Shown: positions 46,590 to 55,681, counted from the first letter of the stretch. The stretch: DNA of 64,000 bases from Flammeovirgaceae bacterium UBA6059 (GCA_002435755.1 DIYH01000035.1:401118-465117), one strand, 5' to 3'. Program-made: numbers and translations. The notes: a model not told the origin generated them from the letters alone.

Positions 46590-47883
46590 AGGCTGGGTTT
46601 GGCCACTGGTGGTCATCCTTGCTGGCTCAGTGCTCTACATACATTACGCGATAGCCAGAGAAGACACTGTTCAGTTGATGAGTTCATTAGTGATTGGCTT
46701 CCTTGCTTATGCAGGTATTCAAAATTGGAAGCTTGATTGGCGCACACTGCTTGTTGGTGGCATACTTATCAGAATGGCTTTATTCCCCGGATTACCTACC
46801 CTTTCAGATGATTTCTACAGGTTTATCTGGGACGGTCGATTACTTGCTTCGGGCATCAGCCCCTTCACTGAGTTGCCTTCTTGGTATATGAGTGAAAGCA
46901 GCAATCACCCAATGGATGCGACACTGTTTTCATTGCTCAACTCTCCCAACTACTACACAGTATACCCGCCGATAAGCCAGTTTACTTTTTGGCTAGCAGC
47001 TGTTCTAAGCTCCAATATCGAAGGGGCAGTTCTTGTAATGAGAAGCGTCATTCTCATCGCGGACATTGCCAATTTCTTGTTGTTAAGATCCTTGCTCGTG
47101 GCTTATCAGAAACCGGAAAGTCTTGCTGCTCTATACTTTCTCAATCCACTTATAATCCTTGAACTAGTAGGAAACCTTCACTTTGAAGGAGTGATGTTGG
47201 TCTTTGTATTAGCAACATTAGCCTTCTGGTTAAAAAGACAAGACATCCCTACCGGAATAGCGTTAGCCGGAGGAGTAGCTGCAAAGCTCATTCCACTTGC
47301 GATGGGTCCTCTCTTTGTATTTGGCTATGCTCCAAAACGTTGGTTAATCTTAGGATTATCAACACTGGTCACCCTTGTAATGCTTTTTATTCCAATCGTG
47401 GATGCGAGCCTGGTAGAAGGACTCAAAAACAGCCTGTCTTTGTTCGTTCAGAAGTTTGAGTTCAACGGAGGCATTTACTATTTGGCTAGAGAAATTGGAT
47501 TCTGGATCAAAGGCTACAATATCATAGGAACCTTAGGACCTTGGCTCACACGATTAACAGCTATAGGTATAGTGGTCTATGCATTTCTAAGCAGGGAAAA
47601 CAAAAACATGGCCGAGCGGATGATGTGGGTTTGGATGATCTATTTGGCGTTAGCGATCATAGTACATCCATGGTATTGTATTCCAATGATTGGCCTTTGT
47701 CTCTTCACTAAATATCGATTCCCAATCTATTGGTCAGGATTGATCTGTCTGTCTTATATAGGCTATGACGCTACTGGATATTTACCACCTTTCACATGGA
47801 TAATCATAGAATATGTCATTCTCTATACCATCATGCTGTGGGAAATATTCTTTTCAAAACGTAATCTTACCATGGTCGTATGA
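46573..47883 (+). CDS. Multi-spanning mannosyltransferase-like protein (GT-C)
   Basis: About 436 residues with ten or more membrane segments. The extracytoplasmic first loop has LSDDFYRFIWDGRLLASGISPF, the Asp-Asp pattern of GT-C enzymes using polyprenyl-phosphate sugars (MptB/GT87-like). I use the GTG at 46573, which limits overlap with the previous gene to 17 bases. TTG 46531 or GTG 46534 are alternatives. It should take sugar from the DPM-like product of the GT2 upstream. Confidence 0.72.
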   Translation: MLRRHKGWVWPLVVILAGSVLYIHYAIAREDTVQLMSSLVIGFLAYAGIQNWKLDWRTLLVGGILIRMALFPGLPTLSDDFYRFIWDGRLLASGISPFTELPSWYMSESSNHPMDATLFSLLNSPNYYTVYPPISQFTFWLAAVLSSNIEGAVLVMRSVILIADIANFLLLRSLLVAYQKPESLAALYFLNPLIILELVGNLHFEGVMLVFVLATLAFWLKRQDIPTGIALAGGVAAKLIPLAMGPLFVFGYAPKRWLILGLSTLVTLVMLFIPIVDASLVEGLKNSLSLFVQKFEFNGGIYYLAREIGFWIKGYNIIGTLGPWLTRLTAIGIVVYAFLSRENKNMAERMMWVWMIYLALAIIVHPWYCIPMIGLCLFTKYRFPIYWSGLICLSYIGYDATGYLPPFTWIIIEYVILYTIMLWEIFFSKRNLTMVV

Positions 47884-47960
47884 GGCAGTTAGCGAACAAA
47901 TCTTCAAGATTACCCTATTCAAACAATATTTCACTAACTCATCATCAAAATTAAAATGAT

Positions 47961-48467
47961 ATGAAAAGGCTACTGCTATCGGCAATAATGCTGGTTTTAT
48001 TACTTCCAGCTTATGGGCAAAAGAAAGCTTATGATAGAATGCTGAGAAGCATCTATTCAGAGACTGTACCTACCATAAAAGTAGATAGCGCGGTGAAAGT
48101 TGCAGAAACCAAAGGCGCCATTTTCTTAGATACTCGATCAAGTCGAGAGTATGAGGTGAGCCATATTCAAGGTGCCCAGTTTGTTGATTATGATGCCTTC
48201 GATATGAGTCAGTTGGTCGATCTACCAAAAGATACAGCGATAGTCGTCTATTGCTCGGTTGGCTATCGAAGTGAACGCATCGGGGAGCAACTGTTAGAGG
48301 CTGGGTTTACCAATGTTAGTAATCTTTACGGTGGGATATTCAGTTGGAAAAACCAACACCAGACTGTCGTCAATATTAATGATAACCCTACAGACAGTGT
48401 CCATGCTTATGACCGCTTGTGGGGTGTATGGCTAGATGAGGGCATCAAGGTATATGGAAAAAAGTGA
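47961..48467 (+). CDS. Exported rhodanese-domain protein
   Basis: 168 residues, signal peptide (LLLSAIMLVLLLPAYGQ), then a single rhodanese domain with HIQGAQFVDYD and the active-site loop YCSVGYRSE, catalytic Cys98. Rhodaneses transfer sulfur. A periplasmic one could handle thiosulfate or cysteine persulfide. The end overlaps the DUF2064 gene by 14 bases. Confidence 0.88.
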   Translation: MKRLLLSAIMLVLLLPAYGQKKAYDRMLRSIYSETVPTIKVDSAVKVAETKGAIFLDTRSSREYEVSHIQGAQFVDYDAFDMSQLVDLPKDTAIVVYCSVGYRSERIGEQLLEAGFTNVSNLYGGIFSWKNQHQTVVNINDNPTDSVHAYDRLWGVWLDEGIKVYGKK

Positions 48468-49047
48468 CACCCTCATCATATTTGTGAAGAACCCTATTCC
48501 CGGTAGGGTCAAAACAAGGCTGGCTAAAGATATTGGTGATGAAAAGGCCGTCTGGGTCTATAAGAAGCTACTTGACTGCACCCTCGAAGCTGTGAAGCCA
48601 TTGGATGTTTCAAAGTCGGTATGGTATGGAGATGAATTGAACCATGACGACCTGTGGAATGGCTCACAAAAGCACCTTCAACATGGTAATGACTTGGGTG
48701 AAAGGATGTCAAATGCTTTCCGCCAGGCATTTCAGGAGAGCAACAAAGTATGTATCATCGGAAGTGACTGTCCACAACTATCCTCTGAAATCATTGAGAA
48801 CGCTTTTCGTACGCTTAAGGATCATGATTTCGTCATAGGACCCGCCATAGATGGTGGCTATTACCTGCTTGGGATGCGGAGCTATCAGCCAACTGTATTT
48901 AACTCCATCGAATGGAGCGGGCCAGAGGTTTATACCAAAACAATCGCCAACTTTAATCAGCTTAATGCCTCTTATAAGATTCTCGAAGAACTTCGTGATG
49001 TTGACGACCTGAATGATATTAATGCGCTCGGTCTTAAGGTTCCATGA
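48454..49047 (+). CDS. DUF2064 / TIGR04282-type glycosyltransferase-like protein
   Basis: About 197 residues from ATG 48454. KSDTLIIFVKNPIPGRVKTRLAKDIG and CIIGSDCPQLS are family hallmarks of the GT-A-like DUF2064 proteins, some described as arsenosugar-biosynthesis or Se-associated glycosyltransferases. The metal motif is IDGGYYLLG. No radical-SAM arsenosugar gene (ArsS) is nearby. It is coupled to the rhodanese gene. Confidence 0.82.
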   Translation: MEKSDTLIIFVKNPIPGRVKTRLAKDIGDEKAVWVYKKLLDCTLEAVKPLDVSKSVWYGDELNHDDLWNGSQKHLQHGNDLGERMSNAFRQAFQESNKVCIIGSDCPQLSSEIIENAFRTLKDHDFVIGPAIDGGYYLLGMRSYQPTVFNSIEWSGPEVYTKTIANFNQLNASYKILEELRDVDDLNDINALGLKVP

Positions 49048-49098
49048 GCGGAGCAAGTATTTCTCAATTAGCGACATCTAAGTCACCAGACAAATCAT

Positions 49099-49144
49099 AA
49101 TTAACCTGTTGAGTGATTTTTTTAAATCACTCAACAGGTTAATT
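49099..49144. repeat. Perfect 21-bp inverted repeat upstream of a TonB receptor
   Basis: Left arm 49099-49119 (AATTAACCTGTTGAGTG, then ATTT) and right arm 49124-49144 are exact reverse complements over 21 bp around a TTTT loop. The element ends nine bases before the receptor ATG at 49154 and 51 bases after the DUF2064 stop. There is no T-run after the stem on plus, so it is a poor intrinsic terminator for DUF2064. It could be an mRNA hairpin hiding the start site or an operator. Confidence 0.8.
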
Positions 49145-49153
49145 CTACTGCTA

Positions 49154-51601
49154 ATGAGGAAACTACTGATTGTGTGGGCATTGGTGCTATGTGCCAGTCA
49201 ACTTTTTGCACAAATATCGAATAACACAAATAGACCTAGTCGAGGACAAGGTGGCCCTCCATCTCTGGAAATCAAAGGACGGGTACTGGATGAAGATTCG
49301 GATCAACCCTTGGCTTATGCGACCATCAGCCTATATACAATGAGAGACTCATCCTTAGTCACTGGTGCTATCACCGATGATACAGGTGCTTTTTCAATAA
49401 AATCAAGACCAGGGCGCTTCCATGTCAATATCCAATCTATATCATACAAGCTCCAGTCGATCTCACAAGTAATATTGAATCCTGAAACTACTCCTCTCAA
49501 CTTGGGCGACATATCGCTCACTGCGGATGTTAAGACTCTAGACGAAGTGGTCGTACAAGCAGAGAAAAGTCAAATGGAGCTAAGTGTTGATAAACGTGTC
49601 TTCAATATTGGCAAAGACCTCAGCAATCTGGGAGGAACAGCTGCCGATATACTCGACAACTTGCCTTCAGTAGAAGTGGATATTGAAGGCAATGTCTCTC
49701 TACGCGGCAGTGACAATGTACAGATACTGGTAGACGGCAAACCGTCTGGCTTGGTTGGCATTAATGGCTCTAGCGCACTTAGACAGTTGCAAGGAAGCAT
49801 CATAGAAAAAGTAGAAGTTATCACCAATCCATCTTCACGCTATGATGCTGAAGGTATGGGAGGCATCATCAATATCGTGCTCAAAAAGGATAAGGACAAG
49901 GGTGTCAATGGTGCATTCGAGCTTACTACTGGCTACCCCCATTTTCATGGTGCATCAGCAAATGTCAATTTTAGAAGAAAATGGGTCAACTTCTTCGTCA
50001 ACTATGGTATCAACTATCGTGAAACCCCTGGTGTTGGGCTGGCAGAGCAGCAATTCTTTTTGAGCGATAGCACCTATTTCACCGATAGGACAACTGATAG
50101 AATTCGAGGTGGATTTTCAAACAACATAAGAACTGGCACGGACTTATTCATCAATGAAAAGAACTCCATCACAATGTCGCTACTCTATCGAAGATCTGAC
50201 GAGGACAATAAAGGAACTATCATTTATCGCGATTTGGATGAAGATCTTAATCTGATCAATGTCACGACGAGAACTGACCTTGAAACGGAACTTGATCAGA
50301 ATCTTGAGTACAACCTCAACTATAAAAAGACCTTTAATAATCCTGATCATATCCTCACGGCTGGCTTTCAATATCGTGAGAGCGAAGAAAATGCAAGCTC
50401 TGATTTTGTAGAGCAATACAGCAATGAGTTGCCTAACCTTCAACAGCGATCAGCCAATGATCAATCCAACAGAAACATCCTAAGTCAAGCAGACTATATC
50501 TATCCTTTTGGAAGCAAAGCCAAGATCGAAGCAGGTTACCGTGGCACTCTTAGAACAATCAATAATCAATACCTGGTTGAAGAATTCATCGATGAGGAAT
50601 GGGTAACGCTCGAAGGTTTCAGCAACACATTTGTCTATGATGAGAACATATACGCCTTCTACGCCATGGCAAGCAACAAAATGAATCGCTATTCCTATCA
50701 AGTAGGTCTTAGGACCGAGACTACAGATATTACTACTGACCTAAAGGAGACCAATGAAGTCAATGATAAGAACTACACAGACTTCTTCCCAAGTGCTTTC
50801 CTGACCTATGACCTCAAGAATCAAAGCTCATTGCAATTGAGCTATAGCAGAAGGTTAAGACGTCCTAGGTTCTGGGATCTCAATCCTTTTTTCACGTTTA
50901 GCGATGCACGAAATATCCGAACAGGCAACCCCGACCTGGATCCAGAGTATACCGATTCTTATGAATTGGGGTACCTAAAGACCTACGAAAAGGCTAACCT
51001 CTACGCTGGTGCCTACTATAGGCACTCGACCGGTGTGATTCAGCGGATATCCGAAGTAGATAAAGATGGTATCACGTATACCTTTCCAGTTAACCTATCG
51101 ACCAGGGATAGCTACGGGCTTGAGGTGAACGGTTCTCTTGAAGCATATGACTGGTGGACTGTCAATGGCAGTTTTAACTTCTTCAGGTCTGCCACCATCG
51201 GTAACTTCAATGATCAAAATTTTGATTTCTCTAACTACTCATGGCGTACTCGTCTAATTAACCGCTTCAAACTTTGGAATACCTGGGACTATCAGCTTTC
51301 GCTGAATTATCGAGCGCCTAATGAGACAGCCCAAGGCCGCAGACTCTCTTACTACAGTGTTGACATGGGTCTAAGTCGTGATGTAATGAATAAAAAGGCA
51401 ACTGTAGGGATCAATGTAAGAGACCTGTTCAATACCAGAGTCAGGCGCGGAGAACAATCAGCAGACAACTTCTTCAGCTACTCCGAATTTCAGTGGCGTA
51501 CACGTCAGTTGATTATCAATTTCTCTTACCGTCTCAATCAGAAGAAATCACGTCGATCACGTAGCAATGGTGGTGGGGACTTTGAAGATGCTGAGTTCTA
51601 G
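49154..51601 (+). CDS. TonB-dependent receptor, outer-membrane-beta-barrel family
   Basis: About 815 residues from ATG 49154, which gives the signal peptide MRKLLIVWALVLCASQLFAQ. A TTG at 49109 would place the start inside the 21-bp hairpin. Order: carboxypeptidase-regulatory-like domain (about 40-125), plug (about 130-225; SLRGSDNVQILVDGKPSGL), beta-barrel to the end. Related to the receptor at 57.6 kb. No SusD partner, so it may take peptides, metals or siderophores; substrate unknown. Confidence 0.85.
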   Translation: MRKLLIVWALVLCASQLFAQISNNTNRPSRGQGGPPSLEIKGRVLDEDSDQPLAYATISLYTMRDSSLVTGAITDDTGAFSIKSRPGRFHVNIQSISYKLQSISQVILNPETTPLNLGDISLTADVKTLDEVVVQAEKSQMELSVDKRVFNIGKDLSNLGGTAADILDNLPSVEVDIEGNVSLRGSDNVQILVDGKPSGLVGINGSSALRQLQGSIIEKVEVITNPSSRYDAEGMGGIINIVLKKDKDKGVNGAFELTTGYPHFHGASANVNFRRKWVNFFVNYGINYRETPGVGLAEQQFFLSDSTYFTDRTTDRIRGGFSNNIRTGTDLFINEKNSITMSLLYRRSDEDNKGTIIYRDLDEDLNLINVTTRTDLETELDQNLEYNLNYKKTFNNPDHILTAGFQYRESEENASSDFVEQYSNELPNLQQRSANDQSNRNILSQADYIYPFGSKAKIEAGYRGTLRTINNQYLVEEFIDEEWVTLEGFSNTFVYDENIYAFYAMASNKMNRYSYQVGLRTETTDITTDLKETNEVNDKNYTDFFPSAFLTYDLKNQSSLQLSYSRRLRRPRFWDLNPFFTFSDARNIRTGNPDLDPEYTDSYELGYLKTYEKANLYAGAYYRHSTGVIQRISEVDKDGITYTFPVNLSTRDSYGLEVNGSLEAYDWWTVNGSFNFFRSATIGNFNDQNFDFSNYSWRTRLINRFKLWNTWDYQLSLNYRAPNETAQGRRLSYYSVDMGLSRDVMNKKATVGINVRDLFNTRVRRGEQSADNFFSYSEFQWRTRQLIINFSYRLNQKKSRRSRSNGGGDFEDAEF

Positions 51602-51656
51602 TAATTTGATATTAAGTCTGTTATATTTAATCTCATTTTACACAAAAATACCAGCT

Positions 51657-52238
51657 ATGAAAGGAACAATTCACTACTGTTTGGAAGAGCTTATGCTCGA
51701 AAAATATGGTCAGGATGCATGGGAGAATTGCGTCCAATTGATGGGGTACGAAGAAGGTTTCTCATTTGACCTAGCTATTAGAGATGATATTGATGAAAAG
51801 GAAAGTATCAATCTTTTTGTCAAAGCAGCAGAAGCAGCCAATGTATCAATACCTCAGATATTCGATGATTTTGGTGAGCACTGGTGTTGTGTATATGCCC
51901 CTACACTGTATGGCGCCTTTTTCGAAGGGTCTAACAATACTAAACAGGCACTACTTAACCTCGATTGGGTCCACAGCGTGGTAACAAAAAAGATTGAAAA
52001 CGCCAGGCCACCTCGATTTCACTATGATCAACTGAATGAGGACGTACTCGAGATTGAATACAAATCAGATCGGCATTTGATCGATTTGTTCATTTCACTC
52101 ATTAAAGGCCTGAACAAAAAGTATGGGGATCATTCGATGATAGAAAAGTTATCAGAAGCTAAGATCAGACTTACCTTCAATGTAGACGAAACGAAAGTGA
52201 TCGACAGAAGTGCGGTGGAAGTGCCCACCGAAGCTTAG
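51657..52238 (+). CDS. H-NOX haem nitric-oxide-binding protein
   Basis: 193 residues from ATG 51657 (MKGTIHYCLEELM, the family start). The proximal haem ligand is His106 (LDWVHSVV), Pro118-119 are the ruffling prolines, and the haem-propionate motif YxSxR is Y135-K-S137-D-R139. The residue matching the distal Tyr140 of O2-binding H-NOX is Leu144, favouring NO over O2 binding. No histidine kinase or cyclase is linked. Its stop is one base from the convergent Crp/Fnr stop. Confidence 0.93.
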   Translation: MKGTIHYCLEELMLEKYGQDAWENCVQLMGYEEGFSFDLAIRDDIDEKESINLFVKAAEAANVSIPQIFDDFGEHWCCVYAPTLYGAFFEGSNNTKQALLNLDWVHSVVTKKIENARPPRFHYDQLNEDVLEIEYKSDRHLIDLFISLIKGLNKKYGDHSMIEKLSEAKIRLTFNVDETKVIDRSAVEVPTEA

Positions 52239-52239
52239 T

Positions 52240-52920
52240 CTACTTCAGTAGCTCCATATCACGTATCAAGATCCTTCGCCTATCAAAAGTGAGGATATTG
52301 TCATCTCTGAGTTCATTGAGTATGGTCGTGACTGTTTGACGAGACGTTCCAGTAAGGCTGGCTATGTCTTTATGCGTAAAGTGACTTTTGATCATAGTTT
52401 CGAATCCTACCTTTTGCCCTTTTTCCATAGCAAGGTCTTTTATGAATTCGACCACTCGAGTACGTGCATCCTTGAATACAAGGGATTCAATCTTGCGTTC
52501 TACCTTACGCAATCTGAGTCCAATGAGCTTCAATATCTTCAGGTTGAGCGACTTATTTTCAGCTAAGAGTTCTTGCATTTCAGGAATGGTCATAGGACAC
52601 ACTGTGGTTTTGTTATCCAATGCCTGTGCAAAGTCAGCACGCTTGTCCTCTCCTGCCAATGCCATTTCACCGAACAGCTCTCCTTTACCCAGTATAGCTT
52701 TTACGATTTCTTTACCATCATCAGTGTAACTTCCAATTTTAACCCGACCATCCGAAATCATATAGATGTGCGAAGAAGCATCATCAGGAAAATAGATAAA
52801 CTTATCTTTATCGTAATAATGAAAAGTATGGGTCTCTGCCATATGTGGCACCTTATGAGGGCAAAGCAACTCATAGAGGTCTACTTTTTCAAAATACCAG
52901 ATGGACGGTTGATCACTCAT
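52240..52920 (-). CDS. Crp/Fnr-family transcriptional regulator
   Basis: 226 residues: cyclic-nucleotide-binding-like beta-barrel (about 25-125; GKGELFGEMAL), dimer helix, and a winged helix-turn-helix (FTHKDIASLTGTSRQTVTTIL, about 180-200). It has only two cysteines far apart, so no Fnr iron-sulfur cluster is expected. Effector unknown. It is divergent from the MOSC gene across 103 bp and convergent with the H-NOX gene. Confidence 0.92.
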   Translation of the reverse strand: MSDQPSIWYFEKVDLYELLCPHKVPHMAETHTFHYYDKDKFIYFPDDASSHIYMISDGRVKIGSYTDDGKEIVKAILGKGELFGEMALAGEDKRADFAQALDNKTTVCPMTIPEMQELLAENKSLNLKILKLIGLRLRKVERKIESLVFKDARTRVVEFIKDLAMEKGQKVGFETMIKSHFTHKDIASLTGTSRQTVTTILNELRDDNILTFDRRRILIRDMELLK

Positions 52921-53023
52921 ATTGATTATTAGCTTGTTTAATTGTCCACTACTCTTTGTCTAAGAATAATGTTGACAACAAATAAATATAGATTACAATT
53001 CCGTTACTTAAAAGAAACCGACG

Positions 53024-53812
53024 ATGCTCGTACTCACCGACATATACATCTACCCAATCAAATCTATGGGAGGCATACGTCTGGAAACGGCTAATTGCCT
53101 GGAGCGAGGACTGGAATTTGATCGTCGGTGGATGCTCGTGGATGAAAGGGGCAGATTTGTAAGCCAACGTGAACACGCTCACATGAGCCTCTTTAAGATT
53201 TCTATCGACAATGATGGTTTTACACTCCAGTACCGAGATGAACACAGAAGCATACCAAAACAACTCACGGGTAATAATTTTTCAGATGTACAAGTTTGGG
53301 GTGATACATGTAAAGGTCTTATTCTGGAAGATGAAGTCAACAGTTGGCTCAGTAATATCCTGGGATTCGAGGTGCGTCTAGCCTACCAGGCCAATGATGA
53401 TCAGCGAAAGGTAGATCCTGATTTTGCTAAAAATGGTGAGGTCACCAGCCTTTCAGATGGTTATCCTTATTTGGCGTTAGGTCAGTCATCCCTTGACATG
53501 CTCAACGAAAAATTGAGTGACCCTATTCACATCAATAGGTTTAGGGCCAATCTTGTCTTTTCCGGAGGGCAACCTCATGAGGAGGACAACTGGACAGCTT
53601 TCAAGATTGGCGGCACTAATTTTTATGGCGCAAAACCTTGCTCAAGATGTCAGGTCATTACCATTAATCAGGAAACGGCTGAAATCGGTAAAGAACCAAC
53701 TAAGACCCTGGCCAGATACCGCAACTTCAATCATAAGATCAAGTTCGGTATGAATGTGCTTTGTTCGTCTGAAGGTAGTATTAGCGTAGGTGACGAGATA
53801 GTTCTCCTTTGA
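53024..53812 (+). CDS. MOSC-domain protein (YcbX/MARC-like)
   Basis: 262 residues: MOSC N-terminal beta-barrel (1-125; IYPIKSMGGIRLETANCLERGL) and MOSC domain (about 130-262), with GAKPCSRCQVITIN containing the Mo-binding Cys. Family members reduce N-hydroxylated compounds with a molybdenum cofactor. Lacks the C-terminal 2Fe-2S ferredoxin domain of YcbX, so it needs an external electron donor. Confidence 0.85.
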   Translation: MLVLTDIYIYPIKSMGGIRLETANCLERGLEFDRRWMLVDERGRFVSQREHAHMSLFKISIDNDGFTLQYRDEHRSIPKQLTGNNFSDVQVWGDTCKGLILEDEVNSWLSNILGFEVRLAYQANDDQRKVDPDFAKNGEVTSLSDGYPYLALGQSSLDMLNEKLSDPIHINRFRANLVFSGGQPHEEDNWTAFKIGGTNFYGAKPCSRCQVITINQETAEIGKEPTKTLARYRNFNHKIKFGMNVLCSSEGSISVGDEIVLL

Positions 53813-53869
53813 TCCTATTTAACCTGCGTCGAGAGCTTTAATCGGACTCGGGGTATTACCTTTGTGGCG

Positions 53870-54412
53870 ATGGAATACCTGTACGTCAAAGCCCTCCACA
53901 TCATATTTGTTGTCACATGGTTTGCTGGGCTTTTCTACATCTTCAGGCTCTACATATATCACACAGAAGCTAACGCTAAAGATGAGCCTGAGCGCTCTAT
54001 TCTAAGCAAGCAACTCAGCCTTATGGAGTCAAGGCTCTGGTATATCATTGCTTGGCCATCGGCTATTCTAACCTATATATTTGGGCTCTGGTTGGTCACT
54101 ATTCTTAATGCATGGACACAACCCTGGATGCTTTTGAAATTTGCATTCGTTATACTGCTGACCGCATATCACCTATATGCTCAAAAAGTCCTAAATGATC
54201 TCAAAAAGGGCATTTTTAAAAACACTTCTCTTCAACTTAGACTTTGGAATGAAGGTGCAACGATCATACTGATAGCCGTTGTATTCATTATTGTATTTAA
54301 GGATACCTTAAGCTGGGTTTGGGGAATTATTGGCATATTCCTGATTGTTGGGATACTAATGATAGCGATCAAATCATATAAGAAAATCAGAGAGAAAAAT
54401 GAGACGTCCTGA
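53870..54412 (+). CDS. hemJ: Protoporphyrinogen oxidase HemJ
   Basis: 180 residues, about four membrane segments. The N-terminal conserved His in YVKALHIIFVVTWFAGLFYIFRL and the Lys in WMLLKFAFVILL are the family's key residues. HemJ oxidises protoporphyrinogen IX, the penultimate haem-synthesis step. A GTG at 53864 adds two residues; ATG 53870 preferred. Overlaps the SCO gene by 14 bases. Confidence 0.85.
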   Translation: MEYLYVKALHIIFVVTWFAGLFYIFRLYIYHTEANAKDEPERSILSKQLSLMESRLWYIIAWPSAILTYIFGLWLVTILNAWTQPWMLLKFAFVILLTAYHLYAQKVLNDLKKGIFKNTSLQLRLWNEGATIILIAVVFIIVFKDTLSWVWGIIGIFLIVGILMIAIKSYKKIREKNETS

Positions 54413-55043
54413 ATTGCTACTTGGCCTGCTTTTAATAGCTATTGGCTGTACACCGACCATACCTGAAAACAAACTTCCGGTTCTTGGCAGAACTGAGTTA
54501 GTCGAGCGCATTGAAAATGGTCAGGTGTTCTATGACACGGTGCAGCACAAGGTCAAAAACTTCGCTTTTCTCAATCAAGACTCTGTGATAGTGACCAATC
54601 AGACTTTTGTTGACAAGGTGTATGTCGCAGATTTCTTTTTCACAACATGCCCGACTATCTGCCCAAAGATGAAGCAGCAAATGTTGAGGATATATGGAGA
54701 ATATGAGGCCAATCCAGAAGTAGCCATCCTTTCCCATACTATTGACCCCAAGCATGATACCGTCGCGGTACTTCGGGACTATGCGGCACGACTAGGCGTA
54801 TCCAGTGACAAATGGCATTTTGTGACCGGTGATAAAGACGATATCTATGAAATCAGTGAAAGCAGCTACATGGTCACAGCTGCTGAGGATGCTAATGAAC
54901 CAGGAGGATATATCCATAGTGGGGCTTTTCTCTTAGTCGACAAAGAGCGTCGAATTCGGGGTGTGTACGATGGGACGGTACCCGAACAGGTTGACCTTCT
55001 TATCAAAGACATAGACCGGTTGCTCAAAGAGACGCAAGGCTAA
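54399..55043 (+). CDS. SCO1/SenC-family copper chaperone lipoprotein
   Basis: 214 residues with lipobox (LLIAIGC, Cys17) and thioredoxin fold. The CxxxC is TTCPTICPK (Cys84, Cys88), with His173 in YIHSGAF completing the copper site. SCO proteins load the CuA centre of cytochrome c oxidase; an electron-relay role is also possible. It abuts the cytochrome c gene (stop then ATG). Confidence 0.9.
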   Translation: MRRPELLLGLLLIAIGCTPTIPENKLPVLGRTELVERIENGQVFYDTVQHKVKNFAFLNQDSVIVTNQTFVDKVYVADFFFTTCPTICPKMKQQMLRIYGEYEANPEVAILSHTIDPKHDTVAVLRDYAARLGVSSDKWHFVTGDKDDIYEISESSYMVTAAEDANEPGGYIHSGAFLLVDKERRIRGVYDGTVPEQVDLLIKDIDRLLKETQG

Positions 55044-55505
55044 ATGAAGCTATTGACGTTTGCAATAATCGTATTTGGATCAGTTTTCCTTTTCCAGTGC
55101 AATTCTGGTAAGCAAGAATCCGAAGAAAGCATCTACGAAGGGATGGACTTCCGTACCCGAATAAGAATGCGACAGTACATGGTGCAAGGTCAGCAGCAAT
55201 ACCAGATCCATTGTGCTAACTGCCATGGCGATGATGGCAAGGGCTTAGGTCAACTCATCCCTCCTCTTGCCAAAGCAGACTACTTTTTAGAAGACATCCC
55301 TCGGGCAATTTGCATTAGTCGAAATGGCATGAAAGGATCGATGCTTGTGAATGGTGTCGAGTACAATCAGCAGATGCCCGAGCACAAAGATCTGACTGCC
55401 TTAGAAATTGCGGAGATCATCACCTACGCCTCGAATAGTTGGGGCAATGTATCTGGACTTACTGATGTAAAACAGGTAGAGGCAATCTTGGCAAAGTGTA
55501 AGTAG
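55044..55505 (+). CDS. Cytochrome c lipoprotein
   Basis: 153 residues; lipobox (FLFQC, Cys19), one haem motif CANCH (57-61) and a likely Met axial ligand in NQQMPEH (about 111). A class I monohaem cytochrome, presumably anchored in the periplasm. Last gene of hemJ-SCO-cytochrome c, consistent with a respiratory or redox module. Confidence 0.88.
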   Translation: MKLLTFAIIVFGSVFLFQCNSGKQESEESIYEGMDFRTRIRMRQYMVQGQQQYQIHCANCHGDDGKGLGQLIPPLAKADYFLEDIPRAICISRNGMKGSMLVNGVEYNQQMPEHKDLTALEIAEIITYASNSWGNVSGLTDVKQVEAILAKCK

Positions 55506-55586
55506 CAGCTCACTTTTTTCACCGAAAGAATCCTCTCCCACTCCTACTTCAAAAGGCCGATTTAAGCCTCTAAATGTACCCTAACG

Positions 55587-55598
55587 CGTATGCATACG
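55587..55598. repeat. 12-bp palindrome upstream of the alpha/beta-barrel gene
   Basis: CGTATGCATACG is a perfect palindrome 84 bases upstream of the ATG at 55682. It could be an operator; no regulator is known for it. Confidence 0.3.
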
Positions 55599-55606
55599 GT
55601 TTGCGT

Positions 55607-55626
55607 ACCCCCTGAGGGTGTTTTTT
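55607..55626 (+). terminator. Weak hairpin with T-run after cytochrome c
   Basis: ACCC-CCTGA-GGGT then G and six T. The stem is only four base pairs, about 100 bases past the cytochrome c stop; plausible but weak as an intrinsic terminator. Confidence 0.35.
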
Positions 55627-55681
55627 CACAACTCGTTTCATCCCCTGGCGTAACATTGGCAAAATCAAAAAATTGAAAACC

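Noticed and set aside
52240..52920. Fnr oxygen sensor
   Set aside because: The regulator lacks the four-cysteine cluster motif; only Crp/Fnr superfamily membership is supported.
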